This document shows positions 1-8,755 of a DNA stretch of 64,000 bases, piece after piece. Position 1 is the stretch's first letter. Each line of letters starts with the position of its first letter. Source of the stretch: Planomicrobium sp. CPCC 101079. GTDB lineage: Bacteria > Bacillota > Bacilli > Bacillales_A > Planococcaceae. Position numbers and translations under genes: made by a program. The stretch lies in the NCBI RefSeq assembly GCF_007859275.1, contig NZ_VOHC01000028.1:186001-250000 (forward strand), written 5' to 3'. The notes beneath the pieces are model-generated. The model did not search any database. It was not told the DNA's origin and was given only the letters and a program-made list of their open reading frames with translations.

Positions 1-288
1 GACAATAATTGCAGGAATGCCCAATTCAGCAGCTATATATGCTACAGCCTGGCCATGGTTGCCGGATGAAGCCGCCGTGACAAGACGGGCTCCTTCCTTA
101 ACTGCTTGTATGACCGCATTTGCAGCGCCGCGCAATTTAAAAGAGCCGGTTTTTTGAAGATGTTCTGATTTGAGATAAATGCGATTTCCACTTTTTTCAT
201 CCAGTAAAGCTGAAGTTAAAACCGGTGTTTGATGAATGATGCCTTTCAGTTCCTGCTGCGCTTTTTTTACATCATTTAGATTGACCAT
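1..288 (-). CDS. Threonine/serine dehydratase, N-terminal part (cut by window edge)
   Basis: This is the first 96 codons of a fold-type II PLP enzyme; the rest lies outside the window. The protein has the lysine motif GSFKLRGA with the expected Schiff-base lysine at residue 51, followed by the cofactor-binding loop SSGNHGQ at about residues 79-85. Both are typical of threonine ammonia-lyase and serine/threonine dehydratases, which convert threonine to 2-oxobutyrate plus ammonia. The ATG at 286-288 is preceded on the minus strand by GGAGGG at good spacing. It is divergent from ypsA. Whether it is the biosynthetic enzyme with an ACT domain or the short catabolic form cannot be told from this fragment. 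Confidence 0.85.
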   Translation of the reverse strand, partial: MVNLNDVKKAQQELKGIIHQTPVLTSALLDEKSGNRIYLKSEHLQKTGSFKLRGAANAVIQAVKEGARLVTAASSGNHGQAVAYIAAELGIPAIIV

Positions 289-428
289 AGCTTCCCTCCT
301 TTATGGAAGCCATTTTAACACAAATAGTCTGATAATTTCGTTATTTGAACCATATATTCCTACTGCCGTTGAAGAAAGTGACCCTTTCACATGGTAAACT
401 ATCCTTATACAGGAAAGGGGCGGCTGCT

Positions 429-986
429 ATGCTGAAACGTTTAGTGATCACTGGATACAAGCAACATGAATTAGGCATATTCGATGATAAAAACCCTGGA
501 GTCCGCTTTATTAAAAAAGCACTGGAAAACCGTCTGCGCTCGCTGCTTGACGAAGGGCTTGAATGGGTAATTTTGAGTGGTCAGCTTGGTGTCGAAACCT
601 GGGCGGCTGAAGTCGTAATAGAGATGAAAAAGGAATTCCCGGATTTAAAGTATGCCGTGCTTACTCCTTTTCTCGAACAAGAAAAGAATTGGAACGAAAC
701 CAAGCAGGAAAAGTACCGGTCAATTGTTGAACAAGCAGATTTTCATCGCAGTTTGACAAACAAACCCTATGAAGCACCATGGCAGTTTATCGAAAAGAAT
801 AAGTTTTTCCTTCGAAATTCCGATGGCATTCTGATTGTCTATGATGAAGAAACAGACGGCTCACCCAAATTTATCAAACAAGAAGCGGACCGCTATGCTG
901 AAAAAGCGGATTATGCGGTACTGACAATTACTGCAGATGACCTCCGCGTCGTGACGGAAGAAGAACAACTGGATGAGTGGGGATGA
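429..986 (+). CDS. ypsA: YpsA, SLOG-family (DUF1273) protein
   Basis: The 185-residue protein matches the YpsA/DUF1273 family: a Rossmann-like SLOG fold with the loop SGQLGVETWA at residues 50-59, thought to bind a nucleotide or ADP-ribose-type ligand. In Firmicutes YpsA has been linked to cell division and oxidative-stress protection; its ligand is not established. The frame stays open upstream to 345, but the ATG at 429 has AAGGGGCGG just before it and gives the usual family length, so I chose it. It is a single-gene unit ending in a strong terminator. Confidence 0.9.
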   Translation: MLKRLVITGYKQHELGIFDDKNPGVRFIKKALENRLRSLLDEGLEWVILSGQLGVETWAAEVVIEMKKEFPDLKYAVLTPFLEQEKNWNETKQEKYRSIVEQADFHRSLTNKPYEAPWQFIEKNKFFLRNSDGILIVYDEETDGSPKFIKQEADRYAEKADYAVLTITADDLRVVTEEEQLDEWG

Positions 987-1020
987 TCAATCAGGCCAAT
1001 AAGCGCCTGATTGATTTTTT
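987..1020 (+). terminator. Rho-independent terminator after ypsA
   Basis: A perfect 10-bp stem (987-996 with 1004-1013) encloses a 7-base loop and runs into a T tract. Confidence 0.9.
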
Positions 1021-1097
1021 TGACATTTGACTAAGTTAGCTGCCTTCGGTAACCTTAAAGAATTGTCTTTAGCAAAACGCACTACGAGGAGGAATTT

Positions 1098-2588
1098 ATG
1101 AAGAAAGCTTCAAAAGTTTTTTACATCACATTTGTTTTAATTATTTTAACGGTAGCATTTGGAGTCATTGCTCCTGAACTGTTTGAAAAAGTGACTGGAA
1201 ATATTCGATCATTTATCGATACTGCCTTTGGCTGGTATTATCTGATGCTCATGGCATTTTTATTGATTTTCACATTCATCATCATCATTAGCCCTTACGG
1301 AAAAATCCGGCTCGGCAAAGATGCGGATCGTCCGGAGTTTTCAACCATATCTTGGATTTCCATGCTCTTTTCAGCAGGGATGGGAATCGGACTTGTTTTT
1401 TATGGCGCTTCCGAACCACTTTCCCATTTTGCTATCCAGCCTGCTACTGCAGAACCAGGAACGGATGCTGCTTTCAAAGAGGCGCTCCAGCGCACCTATT
1501 ACCACTGGGGCATCCACGTTTGGGCAATGTACGGAATGGTTGCTTTATCACTCGCCTTTTTCCAATTCAGAAAAGGCCAACCTGCATTAATTTCATCAAC
1601 ATTGAAGCCGATTTTCGGCAAGAAGATGGAAGGCCCTTTAGGGACGCTTGTCGACGTGCTTGCAGTTTTTGCAACGGTATTCGGCGTAGCTACTTCTCTC
1701 GGCTTCGGCGCTGCTCAAATTAATGGCGGACTTGCTTATTTGTTTGGCATTGAGCAAAGTTACGCTGCTCAAATGACCATTATTGGTGTAGTTACTATCC
1801 TTTTCATCATATCCGCATGGTCGGGGCTCAACAAAGGCATCAAGTATTTGTCTAATACCAATATGGTGCTTGCCATCACGTTGCTGATCCTTGTCTTAGT
1901 TCTCGGCCCAACCATTCTTATCTTGAATATCTTCACCGAAACATTCGGCGCGTATTTCCAGAACCTGATCGGCCTTAGTTTCCAATCAGCTCCGCTGGAT
2001 GCAGAAAACCGCAGCTGGCTAAACTCTTGGACCATCTTTTACTGGGCTTGGTGGATTTCATGGGCACCATTTGTCAGCATGTTCATTGCCCGTGTCTCCA
2101 AAGGCAGGACAATCCGGGAGTTTTTAATCGGTGTGGTGATCGCCCCAACGGTATTCGGCTCGATTTGGTTTGCCGCTTTCGGTACAACCGCTATTGATAT
2201 TCAGAAAAGCGGCTTTGATTTGACAGCTTTTCCAACAGAACAGACATTGTTCGCGATGTTCAGTGAAATGCCGATCGGTACATTAATGGCAATAGTGGCC
2301 ATTTTGCTTGTCAGTACGTTTTTCATCACATCTGCGGACTCCGCTACTTTTGTGTTGGGGATGCAATCGACTAATGGTTCGTTATTGCCAAGCAACCAGA
2401 TTAAAATCTTATGGGGCATCGCCCAATCGCTTGTGGCTGCAATTCTGCTGTCCGTCGGTGGACTTACCGCCGTGCAAAACACCATTATCGTTGCTGCTTT
2501 GCCGTTTTCATTCATCATAATTCTGATGCTCATTGCATTATTTAAAGCATTGAATGCTGAATTAAAATTAATAAAACCTAAGAAATGA
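1098..2588 (+). CDS. BCCT-family betaine/choline/carnitine-type transporter
   Basis: The 496-residue polytopic protein has about twelve hydrophobic segments. It carries BCCT signatures: GMGIGLVFYGASEP near residues 94-107, and the tryptophan-rich stretch WAWWISWAPF followed by FIARVSKGRTIREF near residues 313-342. These proteins are sodium- or proton-coupled importers of compatible solutes such as glycine betaine. The length and short termini resemble Bacillus OpuD or Listeria BetL, but substrate cannot be assigned from sequence. The start at 1098 follows GAGGAGG. It stands alone, ending in a terminator before the glutamate dehydrogenase gene. Confidence 0.92.
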   Translation: MKKASKVFYITFVLIILTVAFGVIAPELFEKVTGNIRSFIDTAFGWYYLMLMAFLLIFTFIIIISPYGKIRLGKDADRPEFSTISWISMLFSAGMGIGLVFYGASEPLSHFAIQPATAEPGTDAAFKEALQRTYYHWGIHVWAMYGMVALSLAFFQFRKGQPALISSTLKPIFGKKMEGPLGTLVDVLAVFATVFGVATSLGFGAAQINGGLAYLFGIEQSYAAQMTIIGVVTILFIISAWSGLNKGIKYLSNTNMVLAITLLILVLVLGPTILILNIFTETFGAYFQNLIGLSFQSAPLDAENRSWLNSWTIFYWAWWISWAPFVSMFIARVSKGRTIREFLIGVVIAPTVFGSIWFAAFGTTAIDIQKSGFDLTAFPTEQTLFAMFSEMPIGTLMAIVAILLVSTFFITSADSATFVLGMQSTNGSLLPSNQIKILWGIAQSLVAAILLSVGGLTAVQNTIIVAALPFSFIIILMLIALFKALNAELKLIKPKK

Positions 2589-2592
2589 CTTT

Positions 2593-2628
2593 TAGCCGCT
2601 TTCCACTTATCCAGTGGGAGGCGGTTTT
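2593..2628 (+). terminator. Terminator after the BCCT gene
   Basis: GCCGC-type stem with an inner CCACT/AGTGG arm, followed by GGTTTTAT. Confidence 0.8.
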
Positions 2629-2698
2629 ATCATATACATACTTTTTACTAAGCAGGGTATAGGAAAAAAGAAAGCCAAAATTGGAGGTGCTCAACTCA

Positions 2699-4078
2699 AT
2701 GGAAAAGCAAACGAAAGCAATTATCCAGGATTCTTTGGATGCCTTAATGGAAAATCAAGAGTTTTTGCCGGAGCTGCAAGGGCCAATGAGAAATCAAGCA
2801 TTTACTTCATTAAGCTCTATTCTTTCGACTCCGAACAAAATACACAAGTCGTTCCTCCGCATTCCATTGGATGATGGCCGGGTTATACGAATTCCTTCTT
2901 TCCGCGTCCAGCATAATAACGCATTTGGCCCGTACAAAGGCGGAATCCGTTTCCATGAAAGCGTCAATGAAGAAGAAGTTGTCAACTTGGCTTTTTTAAT
3001 GACGTTGAAAAATGCGCTGCACAGCGTGCCGTTCGGCGGCGGAAAAGGCGGCATCGTCTTGGATCCCCGCAAATTTTCGGAAAAAGAGTTGAATCTTATC
3101 GCCCGTAAATACGTCCGTTATTTTTCCGATGTCATAGGGCCTGACAAAGACATTCCCGCACCTGATGTCGGGTCGGGCGCTCGCGAAATGGATTGGATGA
3201 TGACAGAATACAAAAAAATCACCAACGGCAGCGCATACCTTGGAAGCTTTACCGGAAAAAGCATTGAAAATGGCGGTTCGCTTGGCAGACGGGAAGCAAC
3301 AGGCAAAGGCGTCTACTTTACATTCCGCTATTTGCTCCATGACTTTATAAAAGAAAATGAAACACAACTAAAATCTTCCGACAATATTTTCGCAGCAACT
3401 GCCCTAGCCCACTTTGACCGGCCATTGACAATGGCTGTACAAGGTTTCGGAAACGTTGGGTCTGTAGCGGCGCTTGAAGCTTATAAAAGCACCCATATCA
3501 ACAATAAAGTCGTAGCCGTCAGTGACCGCAACGTCACATTATATAATGCAGATGGCTTGGACATTTTGTCATTGGTCGAATTTGCTGCAACAAACCGGGG
3601 AGATTTGCCGAACACGGAAGAACAGCTTCAACAAGCCAAAGTAACAGCGGACATCAGAGGGCGCGATGAGTTGCTGACAATGCCTGTTGATGTTCTTTTG
3701 CTTGCTGCATTGGAAAACCAGATCCATACCAATAATATGCAGGACATCAAGGCACGCATCATTATTGAAGGTGCAAATGCTCCAGTCACGCAGGAAGCGG
3801 ATGAATACCTGAGCGATCAGGGCGTCATCATCATTCCGGATATTTTAGCGAATGCCGGCGGTGTAATTGTCTCTTATTTCGAATGGCTGCAAGGCCGGGA
3901 AACTCAATTCTATTCGGAAGAAGAAGTTTACCGGCTGCTGCTGGAAAAAATGAAAGACACAATGGATTTGATTTTCCCTCAGTTTTTCGGTGATCCATTC
4001 CCACTTCGCCAAAATTGCTATATCCATTCGGTTAGAAGATTATCTACGATTTTGTACCGCCAAGGCCAACTGTATTAA
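2699..4078 (+). CDS. Glu/Leu/Phe/Val dehydrogenase, probably glutamate dehydrogenase
   Basis: The 459-residue protein is an NAD(P)-dependent amino acid dehydrogenase that interconverts glutamate and 2-oxoglutarate. It has PYKGGIRFH (substrate lysine near residue 80), GGGKGG (catalytic lysine near 115), PAPDVGSG (catalytic aspartate near 155) and the Rossmann motif GFGNVGS near residue 248. It is longer than Bacillus RocG/GudB (about 425), partly through an extra stretch before the Rossmann motif. The frame could begin at TTG 2681, but that codon overlaps the ribosome site GGAGG; the ATG at 2699 is preferred. The C-terminal tail keeps the SVRRLS motif of the family. Confidence 0.9.
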   Translation: MEKQTKAIIQDSLDALMENQEFLPELQGPMRNQAFTSLSSILSTPNKIHKSFLRIPLDDGRVIRIPSFRVQHNNAFGPYKGGIRFHESVNEEEVVNLAFLMTLKNALHSVPFGGGKGGIVLDPRKFSEKELNLIARKYVRYFSDVIGPDKDIPAPDVGSGAREMDWMMTEYKKITNGSAYLGSFTGKSIENGGSLGRREATGKGVYFTFRYLLHDFIKENETQLKSSDNIFAATALAHFDRPLTMAVQGFGNVGSVAALEAYKSTHINNKVVAVSDRNVTLYNADGLDILSLVEFAATNRGDLPNTEEQLQQAKVTADIRGRDELLTMPVDVLLLAALENQIHTNNMQDIKARIIIEGANAPVTQEADEYLSDQGVIIIPDILANAGGVIVSYFEWLQGRETQFYSEEEVYRLLLEKMKDTMDLIFPQFFGDPFPLRQNCYIHSVRRLSTILYRQGQLY

Positions 4079-4115
4079 CAAAAGCGAAGACAAAAGTTTA
4101 GATCTCCTTATATGC

Positions 4116-4147
4116 AAAAAGCCGGAGCCAATTGAGGCCCCGGTTTC
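4116..4147. terminator. Bidirectional terminator between gdh and the catalase gene
   Basis: An 8-bp stem with one mismatch (4122-4129 with 4136-4143), flanked by A and T tracts, lies between convergent genes. Confidence 0.7.
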
Positions 4148-5062
4148 TTACATTCCATTCGTCCGCCGTTCATGAGAAATGGAATAAGCTTCTTTCCGGA
4201 AATTGAGAATGCGGTCTTCTGAACATTCGATGCCTAAAGTTGTAACAGTCGGATCGAAAATAACCGATTCAGCGTTTTCCGCTTTTTTTGTAACCATCAA
4301 GCGGCCAATGGTGAGCTTCTTTCGCTCTGCTGGCCATTCCTGCGTCGGATCGTCCGTTGGATCTTCTGTTTCACCTAGGATGATATTCAGCTGAAAAGCT
4401 ACCGGCCCGGCAGCAAGCCGGTCTTCCAGATCAGCTTTGTAATATTCAATCGGCATCGAAGCGGCACTTGTCAGCGACAGCGTATCCACTCCCGCTTCCG
4501 GCTCCCATTCGTATTTGATCGGCCTTTTGTTTCCTTGATCATCGACAAAGTAAAACACATGGATAGCATGATAACGCCCGGTAGCAAAACTGGCAGGTGC
4601 ATGCATTTTTTTCAAGACCTCAATGGCAGCTCTGCTTTCCGGATATTTTGCGATTAATTGGGCCAAGTCGACTACACGCGGTTTTCCATTCTTGAACGAT
4701 TTCATGATAGTCAGCATTTCGGTAAAGACCTCAGGCGTTTTTGCCATGAAAATGGGTGAATTCACTCCGACGATATTCGCCACGGCGCCTTCCGGCAATT
4801 GAAATTGGACCGCCATCCCTTTGACCGGAGACATGATATCGGTCCAAGTGGGGTCCGGCGAGCTATGCGAAAAACGGACAAGCACCTTGACTTCGCCTGC
4901 TTTAAAATGCGGTGCCGCCGTTAGTCCTGACGCTGCCCCATTCGCCGAAAAGACCCCTTCGTAGACATCTCCTCTGGCGTGGGCACGCCGATAACCCGGA
5001 TATTTCCCGAACACTTTCTCAATCTGGTTGACTGCTGTTTCCGCTAATGGCTGTTTATCCAT
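4148..5062 (-). CDS. Minimal heme catalase-like protein (SrpA type)
   Basis: The 304-residue protein matches the catalase core but is far shorter than classical clade 1-3 catalases (about 480-750 residues). The N-terminal motif RRAHARG places the distal histidine at residue 28, and VRFSHSS is the expected heme-pocket phenylalanine motif. Near the C-terminus, DRILNFRKEAYSISHERR resembles the proximal-ligand helix, with Tyr293 as the likely heme ligand. The helical C-terminal and flavodoxin domains are absent. Such proteins may be catalases or organic peroxidases; activity is inferred. The start follows GAGGTG, and a SigB-like promoter lies just upstream. Confidence 0.85.
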   Translation of the reverse strand: MDKQPLAETAVNQIEKVFGKYPGYRRAHARGDVYEGVFSANGAASGLTAAPHFKAGEVKVLVRFSHSSPDPTWTDIMSPVKGMAVQFQLPEGAVANIVGVNSPIFMAKTPEVFTEMLTIMKSFKNGKPRVVDLAQLIAKYPESRAAIEVLKKMHAPASFATGRYHAIHVFYFVDDQGNKRPIKYEWEPEAGVDTLSLTSAASMPIEYYKADLEDRLAAGPVAFQLNIILGETEDPTDDPTQEWPAERKKLTIGRLMVTKKAENAESVIFDPTVTTLGIECSEDRILNFRKEAYSISHERRTNGM

Positions 5063-5085
5063 TTTATCACCTCGTTGCTTTTGCT

Positions 5086-5111
5086 ATACCCCTCTTACAA
5101 GCGCAGTTAAC
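5086..5111 (-). promoter_or_regulatory. Candidate SigB promoter of the catalase gene
   Basis: On the minus strand, GTTAAC is followed after 14 bases by GGGTAT. The -10 is a perfect match to the Bacillales SigB consensus (GTTTAA, 12-15 bases, GGGTAT). It sits 24 bp before the catalase start codon, which fits a general-stress catalase. Confidence 0.6.
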
Positions 5112-5123
5112 AAAACACTTAAC

Positions 5124-5903
5124 TTAGTATTGGTCGGCATATAGCCACCAGACCAATGTACCGATAATTCCTGCCAAACTGGTAAAAAGTACGGTGAAGG
5201 CATTGCTCGCCTTCAGATTGTATCCTTCTCCAGCTATGCCGCTATAAAGAGCCGGGATAGACCATGGGAAATAATCTCCATAACCGATAGCCGCTATAAT
5301 CTGCGAAAAAACGACCATCAGGATCATAAAACCCAAAGGGGCCAAATACCCCTTTCCCCAACAAGCAAAAAAAGCGATGGGCGTACTCAAACTGATTGTC
5401 AATAATGCTGTGATCACTATAATAAATAGCCCTTCTTGCCAAACAGCTGACGACCAGCCGGAAAGGCTGATTCCCCATCCGATCAACATGCCGAAACCCA
5501 CAGCATACAAGCTCAATAAACCCGCTGTGGCAAAAACCACTAAGAACTTGGCTAAAACTAGAATTCCTCTATGGTACGGCAGCGCCAAAAGGTCTTTTAT
5601 CGTCCGGTCTGTATACTCTCTGCCAAAAATCCAGCTTGCCACAAAGCCGAACACCAGAAGCCCCCCTACCGCAATAATCTGAGCTAACATCGAAAAATAG
5701 GCTGGCCAAGTAGCTTCTCCTGCAATTTGCGCTTTCGCGCCGAGCAAACCTGTGCTTTTCGCCAGTTCCGGATTCTTTAAGACGAACATAAAAAATCCAC
5801 CCATTAACGGCGCAATCGTAAAAGTCGCCAGAACAATCCAGAGCAATTTGGATTTCCGGAGCTTCATTGCTTCCACTTGCAATACAGCCAGTAAAGGAGT
5901 CAT
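5124..5903 (-). CDS. ABC-2 type transporter permease
   Basis: The 259-residue membrane protein has about six hydrophobic segments, and its N-terminus (residues 1-18, with a MKLRKSK motif) is typical of ABC-2 permeases. It contains an EYTDRTIKDLLALP stretch, the loop after the second helix seen in bacitracin and lantibiotic-immunity exporters. Its start codon overlaps the stop of the ATPase gene by four bases (ATGA), so the two are translationally coupled and form one exporter. Substrate is unknown; peptide antibiotic or lipid export are usual for this family. Confidence 0.88.
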   Translation of the reverse strand: MTPLLAVLQVEAMKLRKSKLLWIVLATFTIAPLMGGFFMFVLKNPELAKSTGLLGAKAQIAGEATWPAYFSMLAQIIAVGGLLVFGFVASWIFGREYTDRTIKDLLALPYHRGILVLAKFLVVFATAGLLSLYAVGFGMLIGWGISLSGWSSAVWQEGLFIIVITALLTISLSTPIAFFACWGKGYLAPLGFMILMVVFSQIIAAIGYGDYFPWSIPALYSGIAGEGYNLKASNAFTVLFTSLAGIIGTLVWWLYADQY

Positions 5904-6826
5904 AACAGCTTGTCCCCTTTCTGGCCGATAAGCCGCAGAAAATAGGTTTCTAAATCCTCTTCCTCCACTGCTAATTTAGTGGGGGAATGCCCTTGATGGA
6001 CAAGAAAACGCGCAACATCGTCCGGGCGCTTGATGGCATTCACATCATAAGTCTCGATGAATCCATCCTTGTTTAAGGAAGAAACGAAGCCTGCTGATGC
6101 CATCACTTCAAGAGCCTGCGTTTTCTCACGCACCCCTAACACAAGCCTTTGATTTAACAGAAGATGCAATTGGGCAGCTTCCACTTCTTGAACGAGCCGG
6201 CCCTGATGAATGATGCCGACCTTTGTCGCAATCCTGGCGATTTCTGTCAGCAAATGACTTGAAATAAAAATGGCTATCCCTTCATTAAAAGCCAGCTCCT
6301 GAAGAAACTCTCTAATTTCAACAATCCCAGCAGGATCCAGCCCATTGACAGGTTCATCCAAAATCAAAATTCCGGGCTTGTGTAAAAGAGCTTTGGCAAT
6401 TCCGAGGCGCTGCGCATTGCCCAAGGACAGGTTTTTCGCTTTTTTGTCGGCATATGGCGTTAAATTCAAACGATCGATCACTTGGTCTACCACGTCCGGA
6501 TTGGAGATCAAGCGAAGTCGGCGAAAAGCATGCAAATTTTCTTTTACTGTAAGTTCAGGATAGGCATAGGGTGTTTCGACCATATAACCAACTTTTTCCC
6601 AAATAGCGTAATTGCGGAGATTCACTTTTTTTCCATAGATGAAGCAAGTTCCTGAAGTTGGTTTTATCATGCCTAAGAGCATTCGGATGGTGGTGGTTTT
6701 TCCAGAACCGTTCAATCCGATAAATCCGTAAATTTCCCCTTTATTGACACTTAGTGAAAGATCCTCGACTGCTTGAAACCCGTTATAGCGCTTAGACAAT
6801 CTATCTGTTTCGATAAGGCTTTTCAT
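5900..6826 (-). CDS. ABC transporter ATP-binding protein (BcrA-like)
   Basis: The 308-residue protein is an ABC ATPase with Walker A GLNGSGKTT at about residues 37-45, signature LSLGNAQR at 133-140 and Walker B ILILDEP at 153-159. The signature has N where many ABC proteins have G or Q, as in BcrA-type exporters. The extra C-terminal region of about 90 residues is common in the DrrA/BcrA group. It partners with the downstream permease, overlapping by four bases. No two-component system is adjacent, so a bacitracin-sensing role is not supported by context. Confidence 0.9.
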   Translation of the reverse strand: MKSLIETDRLSKRYNGFQAVEDLSLSVNKGEIYGFIGLNGSGKTTTIRMLLGMIKPTSGTCFIYGKKVNLRNYAIWEKVGYMVETPYAYPELTVKENLHAFRRLRLISNPDVVDQVIDRLNLTPYADKKAKNLSLGNAQRLGIAKALLHKPGILILDEPVNGLDPAGIVEIREFLQELAFNEGIAIFISSHLLTEIARIATKVGIIHQGRLVQEVEAAQLHLLLNQRLVLGVREKTQALEVMASAGFVSSLNKDGFIETYDVNAIKRPDDVARFLVHQGHSPTKLAVEEEDLETYFLRLIGQKGDKLL

Positions 6827-7033
6827 TTCACTTCGCTCCCTTGTCAGAACCTCAGCATAAAAGCAACTTCCCGTTCAACTCCAGCGGAAGAAAAAGCGTA
6901 TTCATGCCACCATTATGGTCTTTTGAACGAGAAACTACAAGGTGAAATTCAAGTGGAAGTTGCCTTGTTTATTGAATATCTCATCAGATAACGGGAATAC
7001 ATATACAAAGTTTGAATTAAAGGAGGAAACAAA

Positions 7034-7303
7034 ATGGATATGAAACACGAAAACAATAAGATTTCTCTTTTGGACAACGAAGAAGAAATGGCGTTTATTT
7101 CCTACGTGCCGAATGGCGACATGTTGACGGTTGATCATACTGTTGTCTCGCCTGAATTGGAAGGCCAAGGAATCGGCAAAAAGTTGGTGGCGGAAGTTGT
7201 GCAATACGCGCGTGATGAAGGAAAGACCATCGATCCTCAATGTCCTTTTGCCAGCGCCATCATCGAGAAAACGCCCGAATTTCAAGATGTGTTGGCAAAA
7301 TGA
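7034..7303 (+). CDS. Small GNAT-type acetyltransferase (YidJ/Gtn-like)
   Basis: The 89-residue protein is a single-domain GNAT-fold protein of the minimal class. The acetyl-CoA motif is VSPELEGQGIGKKLV at residues 38-52, followed by a helix and the conserved segment around CPFA near residue 75. These proteins bind acetyl-CoA but their acceptors are generally unknown. The start has an excellent AAAGGAGG site. A strong terminator follows directly. Confidence 0.85.
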   Translation: MDMKHENNKISLLDNEEEMAFISYVPNGDMLTVDHTVVSPELEGQGIGKKLVAEVVQYARDEGKTIDPQCPFASAIIEKTPEFQDVLAK

Positions 7304-7307
7304 ACAG

Positions 7308-7332
7308 CATCCGCGAAAGCGGGTGTTTTTTT
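7308..7332 (+). terminator. Terminator after the small GNAT gene
   Basis: CATCCGC and GCGGGTG pair around a GAAA tetraloop, followed by seven Ts. Confidence 0.9.
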
Positions 7333-7406
7333 GTCCCTCCGCTAGTTGTTTCGCGCTTCAATTTGGGGAAACAGTAAGACCAAACAGCAGAAAGGGGTTT
7401 ATGCTC

Positions 7407-8675
7407 ATGTCCCAGCCGCTCGAAGAATCTGTTAAAAAATATGCCCAGCCATTTCAATCACCCCAGGATTTAACGCCTTTGCTTGATGCCATTGGAGATG
7501 CAAAAATCGTCATGCTTGGTGAAGCGAGCCATGGAACATCTGAATTTTACACCGTCCGTGCAGAATTATCAAAGAGGCTAATCCAAGAAAAAGGATTCAC
7601 GTTAATAGCAGTTGAAGGCGATTGGCCGTCGTCGCAGCAAGTCAACCGCTATATTCGAGGATACAGCAGCAATGGCAAAAGTTCGGAGGAAGTGCTGCAG
7701 GCGTTTAAACGGTGGCCGACTTGGATGTGGGCTAATGAAGAAATTGCCGATTTTACCCGATGGCTGAAAAACTACAACGAGAATAATGAACAACAGGTTG
7801 GTTTCTACGGGATTGATGTTTATAGTCTGTGGGAATCGATGGAAGAAGTGGTGCAGTACCTGACCGATACCAACCCTGCCGGAGGGGATTTGGATTTGGC
7901 GAAAAAAGCGTTTTCCTGCTTTGAGCCATTCAATCGTCAACCGGAAAAATACGCCATTTCGACAGCAAATTTCACAGAAGTTTGCGTCGATGAAGTCTCA
8001 AAGTTGTTGTCCTCGCTCCGCAGCAATGAGGAACAGTATAAAGATGATCAGGAAAGCGATTTGAACTTGGAAATCAACGCCCTCGTTGCGAAAAACGCGG
8101 AAGATTATTACCGGGCAATGGTTCGAAGCGGTGAAATCTCCTGGAATATTCGAGATGAGCATATGGTCGAAGCCATCAACGAAGTGCGGGATTACCATGG
8201 ACCCGACGCTAAAATCATTATTTGGGAGCACAATACCCATATCGGTGATGCCCGGGCAACTGACATGAGAAGAGATGGCATGCTCAATGTCGGACAAGTA
8301 CTGCGGGAACAAAACCGCCCGCAAGACGTTTTTGCCGTTGGCTTTGGAACTTATCGCGGCACCGTCATTGCATCCGACTCTTGGGGAGCACCGTATGAGC
8401 GGATGTCCGTCCCGCCTGCTCGCATCCACTCATGGGAAGAGATTTTGCATCGTTCCGGCGCCCATGACAAATTTTTGGTTTTCAATCAAGAAAGCCGTTT
8501 GCTATTTGAGGATTGGGTCGGACACCGGGCTATTGGCGTTGTCTACAATCCGGATTTCGAAGCTTATGGCAATTATGTCCAGTCAAAAATTTCACAGCGC
8601 TACGATGCATTTATATTTATCGACGAAACAAAAGCATTAACTCCCTTAGAAGTTGAAAATCCAATAGTCGATTAA
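7407..8675 (+). CDS. Erythromycin esterase-like protein
   Basis: The 422-residue protein belongs to the erythromycin esterase/EreA-like fold (PF05139). GEASHGTSEFY near residue 33 carries the conserved glutamate and histidine, VEGDWP lies near residue 70, and WEHNTHIGDA near residue 275 supplies another conserved histidine. Family members include macrolide esterases, but most chromosomal Bacillales members are not proven resistance genes. Two in-frame ATGs lie at 7401 and 7407; AAAGGGG at 7391-7397 is spaced correctly only for 7407. It is a single-gene unit. Confidence 0.85.
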   Translation: MSQPLEESVKKYAQPFQSPQDLTPLLDAIGDAKIVMLGEASHGTSEFYTVRAELSKRLIQEKGFTLIAVEGDWPSSQQVNRYIRGYSSNGKSSEEVLQAFKRWPTWMWANEEIADFTRWLKNYNENNEQQVGFYGIDVYSLWESMEEVVQYLTDTNPAGGDLDLAKKAFSCFEPFNRQPEKYAISTANFTEVCVDEVSKLLSSLRSNEEQYKDDQESDLNLEINALVAKNAEDYYRAMVRSGEISWNIRDEHMVEAINEVRDYHGPDAKIIIWEHNTHIGDARATDMRRDGMLNVGQVLREQNRPQDVFAVGFGTYRGTVIASDSWGAPYERMSVPPARIHSWEEILHRSGAHDKFLVFNQESRLLFEDWVGHRAIGVVYNPDFEAYGNYVQSKISQRYDAFIFIDETKALTPLEVENPIVD

Positions 8676-8723
8676 CCGAATTCAACTTTCACGGCTTCTT
8701 TTGATGCTTTTCAACCCCAAAGA

Positions 8724-8753
8724 AAAAGGCAGACCTGGAATGGTCTGCCTTTG
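8724..8753. terminator. Bidirectional terminator
   Basis: An 11-bp perfect stem (8725-8735 with 8742-8752), flanked by A and T tracts, lies between convergent genes. Confidence 0.85.
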
Positions 8754-8755
8754 TT

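Noticed and set aside
1769..2035. Antisense open frame inside the BCCT gene
   Set aside because: It lies wholly opposite a strong membrane-protein gene and has no ribosome site or recognisable product.
2614..2874. Plus-strand frame overlapping the start of gdh
   Set aside because: Shares DNA with the GDH start and has no independent ribosome site or homology.
6827..7033. SigB promoter before the small GNAT gene
   Set aside because: GTTTAT and GGGAAT are 20 bases apart, outside the SigB spacing range.
7131..7406. N-terminal extension of the erythromycin-esterase-like protein
   Set aside because: It overlaps the GNAT gene and a terminator; the ribosome site fixes the start at 7407.
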